A DNA stretch of 64,000 nucleotides from Lingula anatina (GCF_001039355.2 NW_019775442.1:240281-304280), one strand, 5' to 3'; shown: positions 1 to 12,138, counted from the first letter of the stretch. A program made the numbers and translations. Notes: generated by a model not told the origin, from the letters alone.

Positions 1-122
1 TGACAATATTTTATGAAAAACATTTCCCACTTGAGGTGTAATGGCTCTTGTGCATATTTAATTGACATGAATGCCGAAATGAGCTTGAAATTTTAAATAA
101 CGTTTTATGCTACTTTTTCCAG

Positions 123-221
123 GAGGAAACATTTGCTCATAAAAAGGAAGTGAGAAGATTATTAGAGCCGTCCAAAGGGGTTGGCGCGTTACTCCGTCTT
201 AAACGAAGCAAGAGGACGTAA
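123..221 (+). CDS. terminal coding exon of an unidentified gene
   Basis: A pyrimidine-rich tract ending in AG at 121-122 (CTACTTTTTCCAG) is followed by one open frame of 32 codons, beginning EETFAHKKEVRRLLEPSK and ending in the basic tail KRSKRT, with TAA at 219-221. The other two forward frames close within about 30 bases. An AATAAA polyadenylation signal lies at 321-326, about 100 bases past the stop, which suits a last exon of a gene entering from the left edge. The exon is in phase 0. A good donor (CAG|GTAACT) lies just after the stop at 228/229, so an intron in the 3' UTR is also possible. I do not recognise the protein; the tail is strongly basic. The splice site, single open frame and poly(A) signal are seen; gene identity is unknown. 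Confidence 0.5.
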   Translation, partial: EETFAHKKEVRRLLEPSKGVGALLRLKRSKRT

Positions 222-228
222 CAGGTAA

Positions 229-3200
229 CTATCGGTACATTGGCAGCTCCCAGTTGGAGCCTTTTTCATCTTACGACAGCTGCTTGTACAAATATATCCT
301 GTTTATTAAAGTCAACTGACAATAAACGAATGGTTTTTAGAGACCTAGCCGCGATCAGGAAAGAAAACGTGTTTGCTCGGCACTGTCTACCTCCCGTCAC
401 TTTAATTTTATGATTTCATTGATTTACATTCAGTCCTTAATATTATCTGAAAAATAAATATATTGGGTTTAAAACAAAAAGTTGGGCTAAACATGCCATC
501 GATCGAATTGCTAATTTATTCAAGATGCTGAATTGGAATAAAGCTAGCGCTATATATAAGTATAATCATTCATTTTCCGTAAATAAAAGCCAAGTGGTAG
601 GCCTAATAATAATAACAGTAAAATTCTAATCTTCTATCACACTACCAAAATGCCAAAAATTGTGTAATGACGTTAACAAGACAAAACCAAACAATTTTTT
701 CTTCCTGGTGCTCTATGAACCACATGTTAATTGTTCTTGACTAAAGTTTATATCATTCTACACAACCGAGACAATTTTAATATTTCTTATCCCGGTCTCC
801 GCATTTACAAATGGAAGAGTGTCATTTCGTTCACTTTTAAGTGATTTAAATTTATCAAAACTAGGCTTGTCAAACGTTTACATTTATCGACTTTTAATGC
901 CGCAAATATATAGAAGTCCAAACACTGTTACCTTTGGTAAGAGTTCGTATACAAAGCGGCGTGATTGTACGGCCTGTTTTCTGTTTTTATGGTAAAATTA
1001 TCTATGTGGGCAAATATGCAATCTCCATCAAAATACTTCTCGTGGAGGGATATGGCTTAGCAAAGACAGATGAATTTAAAGATCAGTATGTTGACGTGTA
1101 ACAGTGTGTACAGGGTATGCAATTGTAGAGATGTTGTTGTAAAGTGTGTCATTGTATAGAACGTGTAGGTTCAATATACCGAGTATATATCTATTGTTAT
1201 AACATGGTCTCTTAATGCATACCCAGATGGATCGTTGTACAGATTATATGTCACTCTATTAAATCCTTAGATATTGCTTCCTACGTGTGAACCTTGTTTA
1301 ATTTATTTCATTTTTCATTTAATTTCAGTAACTCGTGACAACCGTCTACGATGAAATTGGACGCACTCCCAGCAAAAGCATCAGATTCGTGTTCGCGAGC
1401 ACCCCACCCATGTCAACGTTGTCTTGCGTATAGTCAACTTGCAGGGTTGACGTTTGATAAGCCTGAAAATGTAAAGTTTGTTTTGGTTTGTAATATTCTG
1501 CATCAAAACATTTATCAAATGAAGTGCAGTTTGTAACCAGTGCTTTATTCATGAAACTTCATAAAACGGGCTAAATCTAAGCGTCAGTTGTAGTACAGTA
1601 CTCTATCCGCACGTTTTTATTGTAATTTATATATTTTTGTTCAAACCCACCAGTACTCGAACCCGAAACGACACTTTAGAAGTTATCCAAAAACAAAAAG
1701 TGCCTGCTATGAAGATAAAAGTAATTGTTGTAGAATTATCACTAAGAGATGTCCAGGTAGAACACTGTGCTAGTACGACCGGTGTCACGAAACTGGGGGT
1801 CCGTGTGACAGAAAGGCCGCCCTCCACATAGTTATAATGGTTAGGGTTAGTTAAACCTATGTGGGTCAAAATTTAGGGCGACGCTCACCTGTACAAAGTA
1901 ATGGGAAGCGGACTCTCTGTTATGGGGGACTTTCTGGTATATGACACCGGTTTTCTGTTTGATTGTAAAATATGTATGGGCAAATATGTAATAAGACGCT
2001 TTGTTATGCACTTGAAAATGCATGTTTATTCATATTTTAAAATTGGATACAAATGTTGATTTTAATGAAGTTAACTTTAGAAAAGAAAAATACGTTGCGA
2101 CTCCATTACGTAAAATGCTTACAGGAATCTTTTATTGTGGGTTCATTGGAAGAAATGAACGAGATGTAAATCTACAATAAACTGTAACGCTATGATCCAA
2201 ATTATGACACTAAAGAATTAATGGAAGTATGAAATTGTAAAATGTGCTCAAGTTATTGCAGAATTGCCCACACGTATTGAAACGGGTCTTTCCAAAACTG
2301 AATATTCGGTTATGACGCATGGTAAGAATAAACTTCCTTTGGTTTCCGGTGTTTTGCTATACTAGTAGTATGTCTGATCAGTGATAGACCCATAGTTTTA
2401 TTGCTGGGAGGGGGTAGAAATGTTTGTGTTTTCAGAATATCAAACCAAGGGTTGCAGATTTTTTTTTTCGAAATCAGTATGTTTTTGTTATACACTGTAA
2501 AAGAAGGAAAATTGACTCTTTGCCTTCATTAAAAAGCGGAAATGTAAATATTCACAAATAGAAACAGTTTATTGTAGATAATGTTTCCTTTTGACATATT
2601 TTGTCAATTAAAATGTACATGTAGGACTGGCATTTATTACATCCTTTTACAACTTGAAATTTTGAAAAAATCCTTATCAAATTTGTATCGATAACTACAG
2701 TTGTCGCAAAGCTCCATTTTGGGGGGTAACGGGTATTCCCTAGTAAGTGAACGGACTTTTGTAGACCGTCAACTTTTGTCAATCCTCTAAAAAACACGAA
2801 ATTAGATATTTATTGAAATAAAACGAAAAGGATTTTTTTCTAAAATCTACATAAATACCTATTCTTATATTTGGCACACTGTTAAGTGTATGGTTTGGTT
2901 AGTTAATTGCCAATTTACTAACTTCTCGTCTAAAAATCCTTTTTTGTTTTGAGATATTTCGTCTATTAAATCAAATATGGAAAATCAAAATTCAATCAGA
3001 AAGATGACACTTTGATTGGCTAGACAAAGCGTTTTACAAAAACATTGGAAGGTCAGTGCTTTATTTAATGTTGTTCTTGAACTAAATTCTATTTTTCGGT
3101 CGTGATTGATAACACAAGGCCAATAAGATGCCAGTCCTGCACGTGCTGTTAGGTTAATTTGCGGAGTGTTTCTTGATCAATGAACACCGGAGACCATTGA

Positions 3201-4070
3201 GTTTATTAACATTTTCTGAGTAAATGGGCTCAGTTATTTTAGGTAAAATGTTTTCTTGCATAACGTTTTCAATTTTGTTTACATATTATTCTTAAAATGG
3301 CTGTGACTGATAAGGTTGTTGTAAACTGACCATGTCTTCATGCTGTTCTTGATTCACACGACGAGTAAATTTAAGTGTTCACTCAAAATTTTGCCACCAA
3401 GATTTAAAGAGAAGAAAAAATGACGCAAAATATAAGGTACATATTCATTTATCTATGAGAAAAAACACTCATCAAATTTACAGAATTGAATGTTTGACTG
3501 GTGTTTAGTGTTGTGTGCGATCATCAACATGGCGACATAGAGTAAGTTGTGGTGTCATGAGTGTGTACCCGCGTGTGGGGGTAACGCTGAGATCATATGC
3601 GATTTGAATTTTCGAAATCGTTACCACCTTTGAGTTTTTATAAAAATGTCCCTCGGTGAAATTTTGGATCAGTCAAAAGACAAATACACCAATATCAACT
3701 TGGAACGATAGTTGTAAAATATATCACGTCAAATCTGGGCAAAATCCTGAGAATTCCATGTTCTGGTTAGTATTATGTCGTCTGCAGTGTTCTTGAACAC
3801 TTTTTTAAAACAAAAATGATTGCTCTTGAGGGACAATTTTCAAAATGCATAGAACTTCTGCTCATTTAGTTGTAAATGGCTGTATTTAAGCTTGATTTTT
3901 GTCTCGAAAATTGCTTTTTATGTAGAGCCAAAACGTAATGTTCGGTTTTCGCATACATCTCTTAGGTGCAATTGCTGATATTTGTTATAATAAACGTTCT
4001 TGTAAGTTGTAATAGATGTAGTTTCAAAATGTGCAAAATATAACCCACTCATTACCAACTTTCTTTTCTT
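229..4070. other. non-coding stretch, no convincing gene
   Basis: AT-rich sequence with short open frames only. A stop-to-stop frame of 67 codons (898-1101, plus) lacks a start, and its centre resembles a second sequence near 1940-1990 (both contain TTTTCTGTTT...TATGGGCAAATATG-like text), so it looks like an old repeat rather than a gene. A splice-acceptor-like tract ends at 1328 and is followed by a 61-codon ATG frame at 1351-1536 with no recognisable domain. Nothing else is supported. Confidence 0.4.
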
Positions 4071-4076
4071 CTTCAG

Positions 4077-4466
4077 CTAGACTCGAACCTTTGCTTATCA
4101 GTTCCTTAGTCTATCTTTTTCTGCTTCTTGGACTGTCGTCTTACCTGTTGAGCCATTGACTCAGCTTGCCTTTATCTGCTTTCGCGTGATCCTCTTCTAG
4201 TAGTTTAAATTGTTTATTTGGAATTATTTTTGCAAAAGGTAATTTGCTGGGACCTAGAAGCGCCAGGAATCGAACTGGCGACCTTCCGTCTCAGAAGCAA
4301 GCGCGTTACTTACTTCTCTAACTGTTCCCACCCACCCTCCCCGGGTAGACTTTCTTCTTATAGTAACCAAAGGAAATTTTTAATTGCACCCATTTGTAAT
4401 TCCAAAGTACCCGAGCCAGGAATCGAACCCCAACCCCAGGCTACCACTGAGCCATGTAGCCGTCAG
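4077..4466 (-). repeat. tRNA-like SINE block with three pol III promoter modules
   Basis: Read on the minus strand, three successive tRNA-like pieces occur. At 4388-4466 a box A (TGGCTCAGTGGTAG, 4441-4454) is followed very closely by a box B (GGTTCGATTCC, 4419-4429). At 4247-4345 there is a D-arm-like AGTTAGAG..GTAACGCGCTTGC and a box B AGTTCGATTCC (about 4265-4275). At 4077-4170 there is a box-A-like TGGCTCAACAGGTAAG and a box B AGGTTCGAGTC. None folds as an intact tRNA: in the first, the anticodon arm is missing between the boxes. A tRNA-derived SINE or a cluster of SINE heads is the best reading. The three heads lie about 150-170 bases apart on the same strand. Confidence 0.55.
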
Positions 4467-4499
4467 TAAAAACACTAAGACATTTTGTATATTCAATAA

Positions 4500-7223
4500 G
4501 TTTTTTTATTAAGAACAAAACAAATTGTTAATATGTATCTATATATTCATTAAACATATACTTAAAAAACTTTGTCTTCTTATTATCATAAAACTGAAAA
4601 GGTTCAAGGGTGTAAAAGAAAATTATTGATCTCCACATTAAGACTCATTCGAAGGTGTAACAAACGTAATATTCTTGTCTATTCGACTTTACAAAGAAAC
4701 TATCTACTACTCTACTGGTCTAATGTTTGGTCTAAATAATCAAAACATTATTTTCAACTTCTTCACAAAAAAAAAATGGTGGATCTTACCTTCACCCCTT
4801 CCCTTCCCCGAGGAGAGTGAGCTATTTTGGACTCACATGATCAAATCCCCAAATACACCAGTTTCCCCTAAATTTCAGCATTTGACCGCTTTAAAATTCT
4901 GGATCCACCAGTGTTTTTCTCTATACAGCAATAAAAAATTATGCAATTTTTATTAATTGCTCTTATGAAAATTGAACGTTTTTGAAAGTCCGATATGTAC
5001 AGCAGGTTGTAAAAACGTACATACTTCTGTTGTTTGACAAAAACGTGAAAATTCTCCTACGTACAACACCCAAACCCAACATAGAGGTGCATTTCAGATG
5101 TCAAAAAATAAAATTGAATGAATTCAAAGTTGTATTTTTAAATTAAAAATTTTAAAACATATTTGTGTATAGAACAAAAATCCACAACTGTCTCAATTTT
5201 AATTTAATTTTTAATTTTTACCATGTCTTCACATTGGGTATCGAGCCGAAATTGTAACGTATGTTCCGGTTAACATATGTTCTGGGTCATTTAATTTTAT
5301 TTGTTATATCGCGTTCTGATATATTTTGTAGTGATTCAGTCATGGTAAATTATGTATATGGCGTAAGGATGTTTTCATAAATATTTAAACTGTAGCTCAA
5401 GGGTCTTTGCGTTATGGCTAATATTATGTAACGTATGTTCCCCCAGAAAAATGTTTTAGAAATACTTGGTGCAATAGATGCAATAAGTACTTGGTGCATT
5501 TGTAACAGTGTTCCTTTTTGAGGATAAGACGATGGATTTTTTATATTATTCGTGGTTCCAGGAGAGAAACACTTCGATACAAACCACTTCATGTGGGGCC
5601 CTAAAATAATCAAACATAGTTTGCAATCTATGCACCAAATATTTTAAGAGCATGTCTGTGACTTTATTTGCACCTTGTATTGGGTTTGGGTGCCAAACGT
5701 TTACAGCGTTTAGCCCGCTACTGACAAAACCGAATTAATACTAAACATTGCACTGGATAATGAAATAGAAGAAATTCCATTACAAAATTTATTAAAAATA
5801 TAGACAACATGTAAACTTATGAAATCTTGGTTAAAGCCCAGGGACACATCACGATATTTTTAATATTTCCTGTAGCCGCTTTCAATTGGAAAATTTTTGT
5901 AACAAATGTTTTGCAACCTTCTGAACATAAATTGTTCCAAATACTAGAAAATATCCATTATTTCTCCATCATCTGGTAGATAGAATGAAAGATGCTGGTA
6001 AGAGAGAATTGCCGAATGCAGTCATATTTGGAAAATAAAAACAACTTAATCACAAGAATTTGTAAATTCTTCACACTTTACTAGTAAAACAAATAACTGA
6101 TCATGCTACGCAATTACTGAACAAGACAACAAAATGTTCAAATTTTAAGAGACGATATGTCTTTTTTCTTATCTGAGCATTAAAAGAAAAACACACAATG
6201 AACGTCAGTTTTTATACAGCAGCAAAATTAATATTTGTTTTTGGATAATGTGTCCCTTGGTGATCAAGGTGAACATGCTTAAAATTATGCATAATTTGCT
6301 AAACACTTGCTGTCTTGTTGAAGAATACCGTAAACAGTACTTATTCACTGTTGTCGCGGCGACAAACATGAAACTACAATAGTACAGAACATATTTAAAT
6401 GCATAGAAAAGGATTATCAAAATAAACCATTTTGGTAACTGATGGCCCTGCATTCTTAAACAGAATTACGTTTCAAATATACCACATTTTATTTGCAAAA
6501 AAAATCAAATTCGTGACGTCATATTGAATAATAAAAAAACTCGTTTGGTGAAAAACACGTTTGGACAGAGCCTTTTCAAATCCGTTCCAAACAGCAATTC
6601 GCGCTTTCAGCTCACCCCCTATGTCTTGAAAAGTTGATATTATAATATGCCAAGCAAGAAATCAATACCACTTCTCTTTAGCACACACATTTAATTAATT
6701 GAACTTTTAAAATTAAAATTTGTGTGATATTACCATTCGAAATGGAAATATATTACTACACACCCTTAATACTTGAATTATGTTCTTTACTTAGGTAATG
6801 GACGTTTAGACCTATTACTCTACCTTTATCATATTCTTTAATTCCACTACCAACTGCTCACTAAATATCAACATGTCAATAGCCAGACTCTCACAAATCA
6901 TTTCACAGCATTTTCCCCTCCTTGGCCATTTCTCGCGGTAAACTTCCATTGCCACTATTATCTCTACCGATGAAGTTCAAAATGTTGAACTTGAAGTGCA
7001 ACTACATGGTTATGTACATTTTCAATCTTTCTGAGACGATGTAATGAACTGAAGGAAGAAACGAAATGGTACTTGGGGAAAATGTTGAGGAATGACTAAC
7101 AGGCTTCAAAATAATTTTTTCAAAAACAAATCACAATAAACTCATCACTAAATGCCTAATACTGATATATTGAAACGTTATACTGATTCGGTCGAAATTA
7201 CGATATTTACGATATTCGTATAC
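4500..7223. other. AT-rich non-coding stretch
   Basis: Long AT-rich sequence with many A- and T-runs and short open frames that show no domain, no paired splice sites and no codon bias. No repeat unit was recognised by eye. Confidence 0.4.
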
Positions 7224-7388
7224 TTAATATCTAGGCCGCCTTCGCTCCACTTCCTGATCACTCAGCACTGAGGCAGTGACGTCTCCTTCCAGGCTGTCCA
7301 TCCCATTACATTCATGGTAGGGGGAGGTGGCAGGCTGAAGTGACCGCCTTTCCTTTTCAACTCTCACCAATATTTTACGGATGGAACT
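7224..7388 (-). CDS. candidate C-terminal exon, unknown protein
   Basis: On the minus strand a frame of 54 codons is open between a TGA at 7389-7391 and the terminal TAA at 7224-7226. It contains KILVRVEKERRSLQPATSPY, then HECNGMDSLEGDVTASVLSD and QEVERRRPRY before the stop. The residue mix (acidic, serine-rich, arginine cluster at the end) reads like a cytoplasmic C-terminal tail, and the segment is clearly richer in GC than its surroundings. No ATG is present, so if real it is a last exon; the acceptor would lie near 7389 (ATGAAG) but is weak. No family recognised. A long GC-rich chance frame is the alternative. Confidence 0.35.
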   Translation of the reverse strand, partial: SSIRKILVRVEKERRSLQPATSPYHECNGMDSLEGDVTASVLSDQEVERRRPRY

Positions 7389-7601
7389 TCATTTGTAATA
7401 TACAACATTAAAAATACATAGAACGAATTTTTGTTCAGCATATTTCAAAGTTAGCCAGAAAAAATTAACCTCAGATCCAAATCAACCCCAAATTCAAAAG
7501 ACATTATGTAGGTCACTGGCTATCTTGATATGACGTAATATGGACCTTTGATTTTAATATTTGAGCAGTTTTTGTTATGTTTGACCAACTGGACCGTGCG
7601 A

Positions 7602-7617
7602 TAGCGCCATCTGGAGG
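7602..7617 (+). promoter_or_regulatory. CTCF-like motif
   Basis: TAGCGCCATCTGGAGG resembles the bilaterian CTCF core (AGCGCC.(C/T)CT.G.GG). A single match of this length is weak evidence; a related match, TAGCGCACCTTGTGG, is at 26940-26954. Confidence 0.25.
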
Positions 7618-8075
7618 AAAATGCAAAAATAATGCAAACGAAAACTCGGCAGCTGGTTTTTGATTTATAATTTTAGGGACATGGGATGTACAGCGGATTA
7701 CAATGATTTAATATTTTAATTGCACAATAAAATAAAATTTGATGATTGCAATTCTCTCATACAATGTTTATCTTCATATTCTGTAATGAATACATGCGTG
7801 TGTGCGTGCTTGCATGCGTGAGTGCGTTCTCTGTTGTAAGCAAATGCTCCATGATTTACACCATACGGTGGGGGATTTCTCATTAATAAAGTAGTAGACA
7901 GATAAGGGATTAAAATGATGTTCACGATCAGCCACCGATCAGCTATGATCAATTATTGAAGCAAAAAAAAAACCGATGGGGGTTTCGAAACATTATAAAG
8001 GCCTACATTTGGCAAAACAGAATTTTTCCAATAACTCTTATGTTAATGCTTATCTAGATATAGTGTTTATTTCAG

Positions 8076-8435
8076 AAGTACAGTGTACGTGCAATGAAGC
8101 GTCATGCATGCATTTTGACGGTAATCACCTTGTATTTGGTAGATGCACAGTGCGATGTGCTGCCGAGTCCTATGGACCCTGTGGTGTGGGACAACTTGAA
8201 GCCAGAATCCATGAACACGAACCCAGAGCTGCGGTTGTCTGTTGCTGGAATTGTGAGCAAACATTATCTGAAACAGATATGGAAACAAAGCGCTGATAAA
8301 AATAAAAAAATCACCAACCAGTGTGTGTGTGTGTGTGTGTGTGTGTATCTGTGTGTGTGTGTGCCATCCCTCGTGCACCATGTGTGTACAGACACAAAAG
8401 TCATCTATAGCCCAGTCATCCAGAACTTACTGTAA
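8076..8435 (+). CDS. candidate coding exon, possible secreted protein
   Basis: A strong acceptor (GTGTTTATTTCAG, ending at 8075) precedes a frame that is open from its first base (AAG TAC AGT...) through an ATG at 8094. The ATG begins a hydrophobic stretch (HACILTVITLYLVDAQC) that could be a signal peptide, followed by DVLPSPMDPVVWDNLKPES and LRLSVAGIVSKHYLKQIW. Codon use looks protein-like up to about 8318. The frame then runs into a (GT)n microsatellite at 8321-8365, translating as a CV repeat, and stops at 8433-8435. A donor may exist at the microsatellite start (CCA|GTGTGT), so the real exon may end near 8320. No family recognised. It could be an internal exon or a one-exon small secreted protein. 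Confidence 0.4.
   Translation, partial: KYSVRAMKRHACILTVITLYLVDAQCDVLPSPMDPVVWDNLKPESMNTNPELRLSVAGIVSKHYLKQIWKQSADKNKKITNQCVCVCVCVYLCVCVPSLVHHVCTDTKVIYSPVIQNLL
8321..8365 (+). repeat. (GT)n microsatellite
   Basis: Nearly pure GT repeat, interrupted once (TATCTG). Confidence 0.95.
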
Positions 8436-8576
8436 TGAAGTGCAAGACAACTGGCCGCTTATTTTACCCGCGTTTTAAATGTTTACTTCACTAGCCACAC
8501 CTGCCACTTAGTACGCCGGGATTTTATCCATTTTACTAGATATTTGGAAAAAGATTTAATTTCTCAGCTAAACCTG

Positions 8577-8578
8577 TT

Positions 8579-8617
<39 letters not shown>

Positions 8618-8620
8618 TTT
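8577..8620 (+). repeat. (TTTA)n microsatellite
   Basis: About eleven ATTT units in tandem. Confidence 0.95.
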
Positions 8621-8641
8621 CATTTTATTTTAACTTCTCAA

Positions 8642-8815
8642 TCTTTCCGTTAATCCACCGTGAAGACATTTTGATTGAATAAACTGTTTTAATAAGAGCA
8701 ATATGCAATAGGCTGCGGTGTTTTGATTTTGCTGCTGTCTCAACCATGATTGTGACGGACTCCACAAATATCACCCCATTGCGTTAGTGAAGACAGAGCG
8801 TGAGACAGGGAGGGG
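8642..8815 (+). repeat. duplicated block, copy 1
   Basis: This block and 9353-9530 share about 170 bases (GTGAAGACATTT..., TAGGCTGCGGTG, GATTGTGACGGACTCCACAA, TTAGTGAAGACAGA). The copies lie about 710 bases apart in the same orientation. The most conserved part is open on both strands in both copies: plus CDGLHKYHPIALVKTERET versus CDGLHKYLPIVLVKTERET, minus LSSLTQWGDICGVRHNH versus LSSLTQLGDICGVRHNH. It may be a duplicated exon or a diverged dispersed repeat. Confidence 0.6.
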
Positions 8816-9352
8816 GGACCTCCAGCTTGTGATGTACGGCAGATGGCATGAACGTGCCTCTCAGTGATTGAAGTGTCTGACGGGGAATGTGGTGGGGTGG
8901 GAGGGGCATAACGGGGATGGATGTAGGAGAGAGGAATGGAGACATACAAAAATATCAGTTTGTTTCAACAGTCGACCTTACTCACGGCGAACAGATATTC
9001 TCAGGTTGTCGATATAGACACTTACGGTACAAAAATAGCCCATAGACACGGTACAAAAATACCGGAAATTGATTTCGATTTCATCGTACGGCGTCTGTGA
9101 AAAAAGTAGCCTAGGCTTTAGCAGAACCCTGATAATAATAATAATCCCCCTAGTAGCGATCTCCGACATTGTTCTAGATACTTGTGTGTAATTTAATCGC
9201 CCCTTAAGAAGTACCTGTTTATAATTGAATTAATTTGGTTTTCGGTTTTATTTTTATTAAATTACATTATTTAAAATGTCTGGACTAAACCTATTTTTCA
9301 TTTTTTTCTCCCCCCTCTCTCTCGCCCCCGTTTTTAACCTCTTAATCTTTTA

Positions 9353-9530
9353 GCTAACCCAGAATATGGTCTCTGCCGCTGTGAAGACATTTCAAATAAA
9401 CAATCTCTTTTAATTAGGGTAATGTGACATAGGCTGCGGTGCTTTGACTCTGATGCTGTCTCAACTATGATTGTGACGGACTCCACAAATATCTCCCAAT
9501 TGTGTTAGTGAAGACAGAACGTGAGACGCG
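9353..9530 (+). repeat. duplicated block, copy 2
   Basis: Second copy of 8642-8815. On the plus strand the open frame continues past the shared part to a TAA near 9600, ending KRPTESLKMTTCYRS. See copy 1. Confidence 0.6.
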
Positions 9531-10309
9531 GGTGGAAGATAAAATGCTCATAAAGAAACGGCCTACTGAGTCGTTGAAAATGACAACATGCTATCGTAGT
9601 TAAAACAATTCAGTAGAGAATTTGAATTAAAGGAAATATGTTGATATCACGGCTAAAATATATATTATTTAAAACACGATTTTTATTAAGAATTTTTTTA
9701 ATTTCATTTATATGAAAAAATATTACAGTGTTGCTTCCCCGCATTGTTATCATTTGACAGTAATTACTGTACTTAAGAGTGATTTTCTCATTCTAAATCT
9801 ACTACCTGAGAAGTGTGATAATAAGCTGTCTTAAAAAGAACGTGAAACTGTTTGTACCAAATGCACTTATTTCCAAAGAGTCTGAATTTCATTTATAATT
9901 TGAAAAAATAACCTCGTAAGTAGTAACTGTGCTTGAAGCCCCTACATGTGATTGATTTTTTTCTCTTTTTTCTTCTTCTGCTTCTTTTTGAGGCTAAGGG
10001 AGAACCACGTCGAGAAGTTGTTTGGGAAACAACTGAAGCTAGTCAATTTTCTTTATTTAACTATACTTTAATAACACGTATTATATTAATACATTTTTGC
10101 TCAATACATTATTGGGCAGAGGAGTATTAAAAATTAAAAGAATTTAAAAAGCTTTTCTAAAAGTTGTACCATGTTGTATTCGCATTCTATCCTGGACGGT
10201 TTATTAAAAATCTAATACGGTCTGTTAGGCCCGAGGACGGAGTGTAACTGGTAGGAGTAGAGTATAATGAGTTAACAGAGCTTACACAAAATGTAGAAAG
10301 CCGATCAAG

Positions 10310-11092
10310 TTAAGAACCATGATGGATTTGACCTGTAGGAAGTAACCTTGCCAGTTGATAACGTACACAATTGTGATAGGGAGTGTCAGTGACCAAAACT
10401 GTGAACTCTGAACAACGATACTGTTGATGTAGTGACACAATGACTTCATCTATGAATGGCCGAAGCTTGTAAAAGGTGAGTGGTACGAGATCTAAGGCAA
10501 AGGCCCATAAAATGTATGATTGCTTGTTTTGTAGTTTATCGATTGTCTTCAGATGATTGAATGTAGTGCGTAAGGCATGAAGACCATAAGACATCACTGG
10601 TGCTGCAACAGATTGACACAAGTTGGCCTTGGGGTTTTGTATCTAAACCTGGAAAACTGACCCCGTGGCATTATGTTATGAAATGCCTTATTGGCAGAAT
10701 TCACTCTATTTACAATCTGATCATCATCGATACACACAAAATTCAATGTCACGCGTAATATATCTATAATTGCATCTGGATTTTCCATGAGATTCTGACC
10801 CAAAAACCAGGTAGAGTGATTTCTCCAATTGTCATATATTTAAATTTTTGGGGCTGAATTTCGTTCAGGGAGAAGTCATAACAAGCATTAATTCAGAGTT
10901 GGAGTCCAGACACAGTAGTAGAAAAAGTTGTAATGTCATCTGCATAAGTCATATAACTATACGTATTCTTTCCTAATGAAATTCCAGCATTGATAGCGGG
11001 CAATTCCTTTAGCAGGTCGTCAATAATATGTCAAAAAAAGAATCGGGGATTAAATACTACCCTGTCTTGTCCCACGAGGGATTTTAGAACTC
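10310..11092 (-). mobile_element. decayed LINE (non-LTR) reverse transcriptase fragment
   Basis: Read on the minus strand, the order of reverse-transcriptase motifs is right though the frame breaks several times. A finger motif GTRQGS is at 11056-11073. It is followed by a segment ending ISLGKNTYSYMTYADDI, whose YADD is the catalytic Y-x-D-D (10935-10946). Then comes thumb-like text with DDDQIVNRVNSANKAF (about 10690-10740) and a downstream SYGLHALRTTFNHLKTIDKL segment (about 10530-10590). Stops and frameshifts lie between these pieces, so the copy is dead, and the 5' part is missing. The exact clade cannot be told by eye. Confidence 0.7.
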
Positions 11093-11239
11093 ATACTATG
11101 TGAACCACTCCACACACCTAAATGATGCACTTAAACATTTATACAGTTTAAATAGGTATCACCAATGTGAGTCAGGGAGAACGTTAATCTGTTTATAAAT
11201 TTTAATTCAAAATTCTCTACTGAATGGTTTTAACTAAAT

Positions 11240-11608
11240 CAGTGGCAGATTTAGGGTATTCAGGGGGTGTCTGATCCCCCCCCTTTGGTTTCTGTAAAAA
11301 AATCACATCAAAAAGCGTCTTTCCAGTGACCTCTCGACTCTGCTGCTCTCATCAATTAACAAATGCTGATGTTGTCAGTCTGTTTGTTGTGTTTAATTTT
11401 TGTCATGTTAGGCATATTTTACCAATGTATTCTCAATGAGCCGTCCGCAACAACTCTAAGTCCATGGTGCGGTTCCTATGCCTCGCAGCGCGTCGCTATG
11501 AAGCCGGTGTCATTTGCAATTCAGGATCCTCCCCCTTCTCCTTGACCCCGTCCTTCCTTAATCCACCACTGGACCCCCCCCCCCCCCCTTCAAATAAGGA
11601 TCCGCCCA
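11240..11608 (+). mobile_element. G-rich MITE, copy 1
   Basis: Starts AGTGGCAGATTTAGGG and ends CCTTCAAATAAGGATCCGCC, an imperfect inverted terminal repeat, with poly-G just inside the left end and poly-C inside the right. The same ends occur at 20510, 26216, 32270, 35810 and 41994. The inner sequence GCGTCTTTCCAGTGACCT is shared with the copy at 26216. The CAGTGGCGGAT-type terminus is typical of hAT-related non-autonomous elements (inference). Confidence 0.65.
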
Positions 11609-12110
11609 TGTAGTCTTCCTAGTCCATAAGAGTAAAAAAAACTGAAACTTCTGCGGTTGACAGAGTTATTATCGGGGATGTGCATGGCTTCTTCAAAATT
11701 TTAATGGGTGGTTGATTCTATTTTTCCTCACATTGTATTATCTGCTACATGTTTCTCCTCCTAGACCATTAGAATTGGGAACTTGGGAAGGGTTGTGCAT
11801 GGGAACTTAGGATTTTCAGTGCTCTTTGAGCTGTCCCTGGCAGGGGGATGATTATAATTTTTTCCCCATAGTAATTTCCACTATCTTCTCCTAGACCATT
11901 ACAGTTAGGAAGTTTAACCTGGGGGGGGGGGAGGATAGGTTCTTCTGAAGCTAAGGAAGAAGCACGTAGTTCGTAGATATCTCCTTCACTAATTCTGTGC
12001 ACATTTCTGTAGAAACCAGCGTCTAATTTTGTACAGAATCGATGTCACCACTCGACTGCTCTCCGGTGGGAATATTCCTTCCCTCTGCCAAAGTTTTTCT
12101 CTCGCCAGTC

Positions 12111-12138
12111 TTTTTTTTTTTTTTTTTTTTTTTTTTTT
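12111..12138 (+). repeat. poly-T tract
   Basis: 28 consecutive T. It could be the A-tail of a minus-strand retroelement, but no recognisable element body lies beside it. Confidence 0.9.

Noticed and set aside
898-1101. 67-codon stop-to-stop frame on the plus strand
   Set aside because: No start, no splice signals, and part of it resembles text near 1940-1990, so it is more likely an old repeat.
1351-1536. 61-codon ORF after an acceptor-like tract
   Set aside because: No domain, no partner exon, and the minus strand is equally open.
4261-4454. functional tRNA genes
   Set aside because: Box A and box B are present but the cloverleaf cannot be completed; the anticodon arm is missing or mismatched.
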